Shown here: positions 22,426 through 31,610 of the stretch, piece after piece
Layout of the letters: every line of letters begins with the position of its first letter
Numbering within the stretch: position 1 is the stretch's first letter
Assembly (NCBI RefSeq): GCF_022539505.1
Contig: NW_025899957.1
Span: 62,001 to 126,000, forward strand
Length of the DNA stretch: 64,000 nt
Source: Lolium rigidum
Taxonomy: Eukaryota > Streptophyta > Magnoliopsida > Poales > Poaceae
Direction of reading: 5' to 3'
Notes under the pieces: model-generated
Seen by the model: the letters and a program-made list of their open reading frames with translations, nothing else
Database searches by the model: none
Told to the model about the DNA's origin: nothing
Translations under genes and position numbers: made by a program

Positions 22426-22523
22426 CGGAGTGCTACTTTATTTCCAAATTTTATGATGTTTTGGTAGGATATTAATTTAGCCTACCAAAACATCTTAAAA
22501 TTTGGAACAGACGTAGTAGTACA
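22426..22523. repeat. Stowaway MITE 3' of F-box copy 2
   Basis: A near-perfect hairpin: CCAAATTTTATGATGTTTTG facing CAAAACATCTTAAAATTTGG around ATATTAATTTAG, with outer ends related to the CTCCGT/ACGTAG Stowaway type. The same element lies at about 58,663-58,750 next to copy 3 and, interrupted, at 13,921-14,090 next to copy 1. It therefore predates the gene duplications. Confidence 0.75.
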
Positions 22524-22538
22524 TTATTACAGCACATG

Positions 22539-24941
22539 TCATTCTTCAAAAATTATCTCTGGCGAGAATGTGCCATGTCTAATCTGCTTAGCCACCATTT
22601 CTTGCTCAACTTTCTTCTTTGGAAATTTCGAAGGACAAGGTGATTCCCCAAGGGCGTCACAATACTTGCATTGTTCATCTCCTCTCAAAACTATCTTCTG
22701 CATGTTGGGAGATCGCTCCAACACAGATCTTATGAATGCAAATTGCTGCTGTAGTGATTTAAAACCAGTGAATTCCAGATGCTTCAGAAGCCTGTTCTCG
22801 GAGCCGTTGAGGCGCATTTCCCACTGAGGTGTCCTTCTGTCAAGGAAGGAGTCGACTCTGGCCTCTACGTCGCATGAATGTTCCCATACCTGTATTTGTG
22901 TGACCAGTTCATTACATATGCGATTGGAATCCAGTTTTGAACGACTTTCCGCAATTTTTTTTTGAAAAGTAAAGCTCCAAATGTGGAAGGAAAGTTTTTA
23001 ACGACTGTCCGCTACTTCTTTGAAAACTAAAACTCCAAATGTGGAAGGAAAGAAATACAGAAAAAATGCATCACCTCGATATGTAATATTTCGATAGATG
23101 GCGCTGCTACAAGAAAGGCCATCGTCCATAAAATATCAAATTCAACAAAAATACCACGTATTGACAGCTTCCTTAGCTTGTTGAAAGCGGTGAAGAGTTC
23201 CTCGGTCTCAGGTTGCAACCAAAGCTGATCACAGGATAAAATAAAGAATTACTAGTTTGCAAGCACAGACAACGTACCATTTAGCTAAAATATAACAGCA
23301 CTTACATTTTCTCCTTGGAAATCCAGTGTGAGAGTATGCAGGCCTGTTACTCCATGTAGAAGCTCGCTTAATTTAAATTCACGTTGATCACATGTTGAAC
23401 CACATGAGAGTTCTAATTCCCCAAGAGATGGAACAAAACCAAAGGTTACTGGGGCATACTCGGATGCCCAAGTATTCCATAAGAACTTCTCTAATTTCGG
23501 AAGGCAGACAACCTCGATTATCTCAAAGCGACACTTGTAGATATTTAAAACACAGAGGTTTGAGTTTGGTGCATCAATCTTAAAGAGGGAGCAGATACCA
23601 CTATCACAATGCACAAGTATTAGATGCTTCAGTTGCTTGCAGCAGTCAAACAAGACATGGTGCATGTCCAATTTGTCAAAGCCTATATTATATAGAGTGA
23701 GCTTTGTGAGGCAGTGGTGCACACTAGGGTAGGCACTGAAAAAAGAATCTATTTCTTGAGCTCGCTGCAGCATATCCTCATCACTACTGTCCAAAATATC
23801 CGTCTCGTCAAGAACGGAGAGATCCAACTCTTTCAACAAACGGCTGTCGACTGCGTCACATATTAGTGGGCCAACTTCGCACAAGAAAGTGTTGATTAAA
23901 TAGAGCTTAAGATGCAGACTTGAGATGGTGGATCCTCTCTGGTGATCAGCCAAGAAACTCCTGGCTGCTTTGGTCAAAGACATCATAGCTTTCTCCATAT
24001 CATTCGCCTCGACAGGGTCAGGGCGTGTAACAGATAGGAAATCCTTGACATCAATCATAACTTCTGGCAGCAACCAAGGCAAATGCCTCCACCGTGTAGA
24101 GAGCACACATGTCGTTGCAGCCAGACGTGTACTGACTCTCCCCAAGATCAACAGTAAAATATCATCAGTCAGCATGCTGAGCCTATCTTCATCCTCAAGT
24201 TGCTGCAACATAAATTATGGATCCATTATTTAGCTGCCACTTAACTGAATTGAGAATTCCCAAACAGCAAAACAGTTACATAGTGACAAAGACAATACTC
24301 TATCTAGCGCCAAATACCTCCCAAGTACACTTGCTATCAATAACTGGGTTCAATTCAGATTCATCAAGGTGATGTATTTATGTTTGTATAAAGTGAGTTA
24401 CATATATTGAGGTGACATCTTCAGATCGTTAATACAAAAGATGAAGACCATGCGCTGCAGATCTGAATACTACATACTGAGGAGCTGTAAACTAGTACGG
24501 AGTTGCTATTTTTTTACCACATGCGCTAAAACAGTTGTACAGTTTGGAGATTAGTTCTGAGAATCAAGCGCTAGAAGTACCATATTACCTGATAACGGAA
24601 TGCTAAAAACGAATCAAATCTCCACAAGTATATCACAGAAGCAAGAAGAACATATCTCCACGTATGGGCTTAATACATGTTTGTACTATTGATTCTAAAA
24701 AGAAAATTCAGTTTTAGTACTTCTGTATTGCTAGAAAAAGCATTTCAGGCTCTAAACTCGTAGTATTAGTTCAAGATACAGCTACTATTTGTACAATTGA
24801 ATGTCAATAGACCTGAAAACAACAAATTATGAACAAAGAGATCAACATGTATAGTACTACAAGAAGAGAGGGCTACCGTGGCGCAGAGAGACTTACTTGG
24901 CTCTGGCTCTGGCAGCTGTTATTATTGTTGTTGGCCTCCAT
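22539..24941 (-). CDS. F-box/leucine-rich-repeat protein, copy 2
   Basis: Exons 24941-24897, 24202-23306, 23224-23075 and 22889-22539, all phase 0, giving 480 residues. The layout equals copy 1: a 15-residue Asn/Gln-rich first exon, then an F-box (LSMLTDDILLLILGRV, CVLSTRWRHLPWLLPE) and leucine-rich strands through the end (KHLEFTGFKSLQQQF). The frame is open in every exon. It differs from copy 1 in, for example, PEVMIDV for PEVDIDV and DILDSSDEDM for DILDYCEEDM, and shares most of these with copy 3, so copies 2 and 3 are the closer pair. Predicted role as in the family: SCF substrate adaptor with unknown target. Its upstream region is interrupted about 620 bp from the start by a Mutator-like element, so its promoter differs from those of copies 1 and 3. 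Confidence 0.82.
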
Positions 24942-25552
24942 GGAGAAACTCAATGAGCTGGCCTGAGAATTGCCCGCGCGCGCGAGTGTCAGAGGCGAAA
25001 TTGAATTGAATCGGACTAAGAATTTGAATCGAATCCTGGGTCAACTGGAGGCAGAGAAAGGAACTCACGTGCGTACCTTACTTGCGAGAGGCGGAAGAGG
25101 AGCCGGCAGGGGGGGGGGGGGGGGGGGGTCGGTGTCACCGTTGGCGGCGCCTCAAGGAGGAGGGGGAGGGGACGGCGGATTAACCGCCGGCGTGGCTGCG
25201 GCTCGTCGGCTGGCTTCGCCGCCGACCTGCGCCTCCACGTCGCCGGCCCTGTGAGCCTCCTGCTCTTCTCCTGTGGCGGCACTGCTGGAGAAAGAATCGC
25301 GGAGAGGAGGAGGAGGGGACGGCGGATTGTTCGCCGGCGTGGCTGCGGCTCCCCTGTAGGCTTCCCCGCCGACCTGCGCCTCCTCGTCGCCGGCCGAATT
25401 CTCCTGTGGCGGCACTGCTGGAGAAAGGCGGCGGCGGTGGCCGGGCAAGAATTGGGCGAGAACCCTAGGCAGATTTTGCCTTTATACCTCCTCCCCTGCC
25501 TCCCATGTTCTGTTCTTGAGGAGGCGAATGCTCTCAGCGCGTCAAAAGGTTC
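24942..25552 (-). promoter_or_regulatory. Leader and proximal promoter of F-box copy 2
   Basis: Shared GC-rich leader up to GGCGAGAACCCTAG, followed by about 90 bp present only here (AGATTTTGCCTTTATACCTC) before the Mutator-like element starts at 25,560. A run of 20 G lies at 25109-25128, where copy 1 has a short mixed GGCGGGGAGGG stretch. Read on the minus strand, GGTATAAAGGC at about 25,478-25,488 is TATA-like and well placed for a transcription start just inside the shared leader. Confidence 0.5.
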
Positions 25553-25627
25553 TGCGCTAGAGATTTTATCACTTAACACCACTAGTTGCTAATTCACAAA
25601 AGGACACTGCTGAGAACCTGCTTCCCT

Positions 25628-26130
25628 GATTGACACGTGTCCACTTTCAGCCAAAATCCTGACGATGCTTCGTCGCAGCAAAAAAATTCCCGCTTTTGCT
25701 TCATTGAAACACAAAAACGATTCGTCTAAAAAATTCCAATCTTTTGTTTCCCCGATCGACACGTGTCCACTTTCAGCCAAAATCCCGATGATGCTTCGTC
25801 GTAGCAAAAGATATCCCGCTTTTGCTTCATTGAAGCACAAAACGATTCGCCTAAAAAAAGAAAAAGACACGAGGAGCTCGCTGGAGACTTCGCCGGAGAT
25901 CTCGCCGGAGACATTGAAGCACAAATAATGTAGTAAAGAAGCAGAGCCACGAAACATTTACAACACTACCATTGAACATTTGCAAGCACCTCCCCAACCT
26001 CACCGGAGACTCGCCTGGAGCCCTCGCCGGAGTCTCGCCGGAGACATTGAAGCACAAATAATGTAGTAAAGAAGCAGAGCCACGGAACATTTACAACACC
26101 GCCGTTGAACATTTGCAGCACCTCCCCCTA
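25628..26130. repeat. Two successive tandem repeats inside the MULE
   Basis: A unit of about 125 bp (GACACGTGTCCACTTTCAGC through CTTTTGCTTCATTGAA) occurs twice in 25,628-25,870. A unit of about 130 bp (GGAGACATTGAAGCACAAAT through AACATTTGCA) occurs twice in 25,908-26,115. Both recur at +6,051 in unit 2. On the minus strand the first repeat encodes a duplicated LAESGHVSI peptide, but frames are short and no family is apparent. Confidence 0.8.
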
Positions 26131-27107
26131 CCTCGCCGAGAAACGAAATTGTCTTGCTGCAATGCAGCCCAAATTTCATAGTAATGAAGCTAAAAAAGTG
26201 TAGTAATGCAGCCCAAAATAAAACTTAGGAAGCACGGTCACAAAAAAATGAAGCTGTCCAACAAATGAAGTAATGCAGCCCAAATTTAACAGTAATGAAG
26301 CTAAAATACGTAGTAATGCAGCCAAAAAAATGAACTAAGGAAGCACAGTCATGGCTCCGGCGAGACGCTCATAGCAAAATTGGGATTGCAGCACCGTCGA
26401 TGCCCTTTGCGGCTCCGCCGCTGCGGTTGCAGCAGCGCCGCCGCCGGTTGCAGCTCCGGCCACGAGCGACCGCAGCGAGGGCAGCGTCGCACGAGATGGA
26501 GGCGGCGGAAGGAGTCGGCGCCGCGCGAGATGGTGGCCTTCCGGCTCGCTGCTGCCGTTGTGGGGGAAGGAGGCGGCGGCGCGCTCCTCGAGGCCGGCGG
26601 CTCGAAGCAAACCATGGATGGCCGGCGACGCGGTGGATGGCGGCGGCGCCCCCGTACGAGAGGCGAGTTGGAGGTCGGCGGCGGCGGTCCCCGGGCACAT
26701 GGCGGCGCGGTGGAAGTCGGGGCGGCCTCCCGGCGGCGGTGCTCGGAGGAAGCGGTAGGCGCGCGGCGGCGGGACAGCAGCTCCTCGTTTTATTGCGTGG
26801 CTGAGAAAATCGCGTGCTAGAGGATAACGATGGGAGGAGATGATGGTGGGACCCGCCGCATGGCTTATTTTTTTCACCACCGCGCAGGACACGCGTCACG
26901 AGCCGATGCCGGAGGCCCCGCGCGTTTCCAGCCTCCGCCTGATTTAGAACATTTTCCTTCACAAAACCACAACTTTTGTTTTTTTATCACAGAACACCAA
27001 TTTCTTGGATAATTGCTTGCACATAACATGTTAGTCGGTTTAACAGCCCATTAGTGTATTATAGGCCCAGCGTGGCACCACATCCCCAAGCGAACGAGGC
27101 GGCGAGA

Positions 27108-28006
27108 TGCGACCAGCCGACCCGGCCGACCGGCCGACCCGGCGACCGAGACGGAGGAGCGCCGGTGGCGAGGTTGGGCCATGGTCTAGCGGCGGAGATT
27201 GAGCCAGGTCTCATCGATGGATTCACGGGATTTGAGGCCGAGGCGGGCCTCAATCGAGCCGGCACCGGCGACGGGGCGGCGGCACGCATGGTAGGTGGAC
27301 GTCGGCCATCTATTTCGATGACCCCATCTCGTTCAGTTGGTAAGCTTCGCTTCCAATGCCTAATCTGTGAGATTTTTCTCTTTTTGTTAGGGTTTTGGCC
27401 GGGAGTAAGAAGAATCCTAGTTTGTCTTTGGAACAATTTAGCTCGATCGACGTATAAATTTAATTCGTTTACTAATTTTGTGGTGTTATATTAGCTGCTA
27501 CATTTTTTGTTTTGGGATTGTACAATATAATGAGAGAAAATGTGAGGAGGGGAAGTTTATTTTGATTTCAGGCTGCTAGGAAATTAGTAAATCCAGGCTG
27601 CATATTTCGTTTTGGGATTGTGCAACATAATAATAACTAGTGTTTATCTTTGTTCAGGTTGGATGATCTAGGCTGCAACGTTGATTGGACCAATCTTGAT
27701 GCTGAATCTACACAAGTGGTAGCACATATAGAGAAAGATGCACAAGATGAAGGCTTTGTTGATGAGGAAACCGTCTCCGACAATTATGATGATTTTCTGG
27801 TTCGTTGTGAAGGTGATACGGATGTTGAGGACTGTTTTCCCACACGATGTGATACGGATGTTGAGGACTGTTTTCCCACACGATTGACAACAGAAAATAA
27901 TGTATTTGACGAAGAGAGGCGAAGGGTAGAGGTGGCAGATCTCCAGAAAGAAGGAACGAGAAAGACTGCCAAGGACAAGAACAAGACAACGGATCCATTA
28001 CACTGA
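27108..28006 (+). pseudogene. MULE-borne two-exon gene, disrupted copy
   Basis: The counterpart of the gene at 33159-34206. Compared with that copy, exon 1 has indels near 27,088 and 27,276 that break the reading frame before the splice donor at 27,341. Exon 2 meets a TGA at 28004-28006 (CACTGACAG here, CACCGACAG there), cutting off the last 48 residues. The intron and splice sites are unchanged. Both kinds of change fall in the CG/CHG contexts that differ systematically between the two units, so the lesions could be sequence-consensus errors. Confidence 0.55.
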
Positions 28007-28593
28007 CAGCCGGCTTTATGGTTCTTCACAGCTAGTAATGGGCAAGGACATCAACAGGAGCCTCTTACCTGTAAGACACTAGATGTGAAGCTTTTTGCCA
28101 AAACTAGTGTGATTCATCTTATGAGGCAAACTAATGTTTTGTATGTGCTGTAAGGTATCGTCTAATTCCTATCATGTCTGGTTATAATTTGGATAAATGT
28201 TATCTTCTGGTCATTCTTTTTATGGTATCAAATTTCCTGCCAATTTCATGTCCATGTTTGGTTGTCCAATTTCCTATAGCTTGTGTTTTGGTGAAATGAA
28301 TTGAAAAATTCATCTTGTAGAAAAGATGTACTACTGATTTTTTTTTGCAAATATTGGTATTTTGTGATAAAAAAATCTATCAAATGGGCTGATTGGCTAT
28401 CAAACCAGCTAATTACAACTACTGTGTTGTATGCAAACAATTACACCAAGAGTTGGTGTTCTATGATAAAAAAAAACGAGAGTTGTGGTTTTGTGATAAA
28501 AAAATCATCAACTAGTGGTGTTAAGTGATAAAATCTCTGCGCTAACATAAGAAAACATCCTTTCAAAGTCTGATTTTTTTTGGCGTTTTATTA

Positions 28594-29158
28594 GGCATCT
28601 CCAACGGGACGACGTAAATTGGTGTCCGCCTGCGTCCGTCTGCGTCGCGGCAGGCGCGAAAAAGACCATATTTTTCACGCGTCCGTTTGCACCTGGGGGT
28701 GCCTCCAGCGGTCCGACGCATTTCCGCGTCGGCATGAATTATGATGTTTGAAAACAATAAAATAAAGAGCTTCAACGAAGTCATAGTTATTACATCCAAA
28801 TTTTAAGTCTACATGAAAATAAGATGGTATTCCTCTAGGCATGGTCTTCATGGCCAGCCAATGTCCACTGATGCTCAATCAGATCCATCTGCAGCCGTTT
28901 GCACACGTTCTCGTCAGTGACTTCTACATTCATATGTAGATAGTCCTCCGAGGATAATGCACCAGGGAGTGGCGCAATCAGCTCACCTTGGAAATCTCAT
29001 TGATGTTCATTGCGGCCATCAGGATGCTCGTTCTCAACGATCATGTTGTGCATGATCACGCAGAATGTCATCACTTCATGCATGGTCTTCAGCGACCATG
29101 TTCTTGCCGGGTGACGGACAAGTGTCCACCGAGCTTGGAGCACACCAAATCCGCGCTC
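28594..29158 (-). mobile_element. Harbinger fragment with transposase C-terminus, unit 1
   Basis: A TTA site (28591-28593) precedes GGCATCTCCAACGGGACG, a Harbinger terminal sequence. The minus strand then carries the C-terminal quarter of a transposase (29158 down to 28835): GFGVLQARWTLVRHPA, TFCVIMHNMIVENE, an in-frame stop at 28997-28999, then DFQGELIAPLPG and LQMDLIEHQWTLAG. It is cut at 29158 by the LTR of the gypsy element. The rest of the transposase is not in the window. Confidence 0.8.
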
Positions 29159-30745
29159 TGATACGTCCCAAATGTATCTATAATTTTTGATGCTCCATGC
29201 TTGTTTTGTTACAATTTTTATATGTTTTATGTGCACTTTTTCACACTTTTTAGCATTTTTTGGGACTAACCTATTAACGTAGTGCCGCAGTGTCAGTTCT
29301 TGTTTTCTGCTGTTTTTGTGTTTCGGAAAAGTTGTACATGAAAGTTTCTCGGAATTGGACGAAACAAAAGCCCAGAGTCTTATTTTTCCGGGACGAAGAC
29401 CCAAAGGACACGAGCAGGAGAGCTGCCACGTGGCAGTACATAGGGCAGGCGCGGTCCCACCCTTGGCCGCACCTGGCCCATGTACTGGCGCCTCGTCGCC
29501 TCATTTGCTCCACCCTTCCGCCTATTTATTCCTCGTATCGGGAAAACCCCAGGGACGAGAGCCTCCATCCACGAAAAGTTGTGATACCGCCGTCAACCGA
29601 AACCCTAGTTCGGGAGGGTTCTGCAGTCCATCTCGGCACCTCGCCGGAGAGGGAAATCACCGCCGGAGGCCTTTACATCGCCATGTCTTCATCCGAGGTG
29701 ATGCGTGAGTAGTTCTCCATGGGACCATGGGTCCATAGCAGTAGCTAGATGGTTGTCCTCTCCTTGTTGTGCTTCATGTATAGATCTTGTGAGCTGCCTA
29801 ACATGATCAAGATCATCTATTTGTAATTTCTACTTGTTGGTTTGATGTGGATCCGATTTATAGAGAAATTGCTTTGGTTGAGATTATGTATTATGTTATT
29901 ATGATCTTGCATGCTCTCCGTTTCTAGTAGATGCTTTGGCCAAGTAGATGCTAGCGACTCCAAGAGGAAGTATTTATGCTCGATAGTGGATTCATGCCTC
30001 TATTTAACTATGGGAAGTGACCTTGTTCTCTACGGTTGTACATGTGATGTTGCTACAAGGGAGAAAATAGCGGTGTTCAATTCAAGGGTAGTTTCATCGT
30101 TTACTTTACACACATTACTTAAAGCGATAGTCGCTTGCTTGCAACTTAATACTGGAGGGTGTCGCGGATGCAATCCTGAAGGTGGATTATTAGTCATAGA
30201 TGCAGTTGGATTACGGTCTATGCATATTGTTGTAATGCCCGATCTTTCATAGCATGTATTCTGCACCAACCATTAGTGTAGAATCTCTTTTTGTCAATTG
30301 CCCATCTGTAATTTGTTTACCCATCATATTTATTTTATTGGGGAGGCGCCTCTAGTGAACTGTGGACCCCGGTCCTTGTTCTTTTAACTGCTATCTTCTA
30401 CAACATTTTTCTCGTTCCGTTTTCTCGCAAACAATTCTTCTTCCACACGGTTTGTTTAATCCTTTGTTTCCAAACAAAACCAGTGAGCTTGACAACCTCG
30501 CTGAAAGTTGGGGACAAAGTACTTGGTTGCTTGTGTGCAGGTCTCCACGTTGCCGCTGACGCCGGCAGTGCGCCCTGCCACGAGTTGGTTCGCAACACCT
30601 CGGGAGAGAACGTTTTTCTCCTACTGGTCGATAAACATTGGTTTCTTACTGAGGGAAAACTTCCTGCTGTACTCATCATATCTTCCTCTTGTGGTTCCAC
30701 TCAACGTTGCACATAAATTTTCCTTCATCAACTCCGCGCTCAGCA
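29159..30745 (+). repeat. 5' LTR of Athila-like gypsy element, unit 1
   Basis: Starts TGATACGTCCCAAATG and ends CGCGCTCAGCA, 1,587 bp. It is followed after 11 bases by TGGCACCGTTGCCGTGG (from 30757), a slightly altered version of the TGGCGCCGTTGCCGGGG primer-binding site seen in the 49.4 kb element. Open frames inside the LTR (for example near 29,290-29,710) have no domains. The matching 3' LTR is not in the window. Confidence 0.75.
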
Positions 30746-30936
30746 AAGACTTTTTCTGGCACCGTTGCCGTGGAGAAAAGCATCTCTTCTCGCGAGGGGA
30801 GTCTCTCACTCTCAACTCTTTTACTTTGTAATTGTTTTGCTTGCATATTATATTTTTATCTTGTTTGCATTTTTTATCGAAAATCCAAAAAAATTAGTAT
30901 AGCTTTTATTTCTGTTGCTTGCATTATTTTTATTAA

Positions 30937-31461
30937 ATGGCTACTCCTGAGAATACTAAGTTGTGTGATTTTACTAGCACCGACAAAAATAATTTTATTT
31001 GCACACCCATTGCTCCACCTGCTCCTGAAGCAGCTTTTTATGAGATTAAGCCTGCCTTGTTGAACCTTGTTATGAAAGAGCAATTTTCTGGTGTTAGTAC
31101 TGATGATGATGCTTCTCACCTCAACAATTTTATTGAGCTATGTGAGATGAAAAAATATAAGGATGTAGATGGTAATATTATTAAGTTGAAATTGTTTCCT
31201 TTCTCATTAAAAGGTAGAGCTAAGGAGTGGTTGCTATCTTTGCCTAGAAATAGTATTGATTCTTGGATTAAATGCAAAGATGCTTTTATTGAAAAATATT
31301 ATCCTCCTGCTAAAATTATATCTTTGAGAAGTGATATTATGAATTTTAGACAATTTGATACTGAGCATGTTGCCCAAGCTTGGGAAAGAATGAAATCTGT
31401 GGTTAAAAATTGTCCCACTCATGGACTGACTACTTGGATGATTATTCAAACCTTCTATGCA
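30937..31461 (+). pseudogene. Athila-like gag, truncated at the tandem-duplication junction
   Basis: The first 175 codons of gag, ending in WMIIQTFYAG where the duplication junction replaces the rest with F-box leader sequence. It contains the Retrotrans_gag core (LKLFPFSLKGRAKEWLLSLP and FIEKYYPPAKI). The frame runs on by chance to 31611 and gives a fusion with no meaning. Confidence 0.85.
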
Positions 31462-31610
31462 GGCACTGCTGGAGAAAGGCGGCGGCGGTGGCCGGGCAAG
31501 AATTGGGCGAGAACCCTAGGCAGATTTTGCCTTTATACCTCCTCCCCTGCCTCCCATGTTCTGTTCTTGAGGAGGCGAATGCTCTCAGCGCGTCAAAAGG
31601 TTCTGCGCTA

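Larger units (their letters stand above)
25560..28537 (+). mobile_element. Mutator-like element (MULE), copy in unit 1
   Basis: Perfect terminal inverted repeats of 29 bp (25560-25588 and 28509-28537), starting GAGATTTTATCACTTAAC. Flanking duplication: TGCGCTA at 25553-25559 and 28538-28544; counted two bases further in on the right it becomes a 9-bp TCTGCGCTA, the size usual for Mutator. A second inverted pair lies further inside (26,963-27,025 against 28,430-28,500). Inside are minisatellites (25,628-26,130), repeated short TAGTAATGCAGCC motifs (to 26,330), a GC-rich gene-like block (26,340-26,900) and a two-exon gene. No transposase domain was found, so it looks like a non-autonomous or Pack-MULE-type element. 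Confidence 0.75.
25411..31461. repeat. 6.05 kb tandem duplication, unit 1
   Basis: Starts at GGCACTGCTGGAGAAAGGCG within the F-box copy 2 leader and runs through the Mutator-like element, a Harbinger fragment, and the LTR and first part of gag of a gypsy element. At 31,461 it joins directly to unit 2. The offset between corresponding positions is 6,046-6,051 along the whole length. By-eye identity is about 99%. Confidence 0.95.

Noticed and set aside
26335..26962. Long Arg/Pro/Ala-rich frames in the GC-rich part of the MULE
   Set aside because: Frames exist on both strands and in several phases, and they change between the tandem units. They were treated as composition effects or captured, non-functional sequence.
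28997..29404. A 135-residue minus frame combining LTR and transposase sequence
   Set aside because: Its first part is antisense LTR. Only the part below 29,158 is real transposase, so it was annotated as a fragment.
29290..29712. Open frames of 130-140 residues inside the gypsy LTR (also at 35,340-35,762)
   Set aside because: They lie entirely inside an LTR, overlap in several frames, and have no domain. They are long because the stretch is GC-rich.
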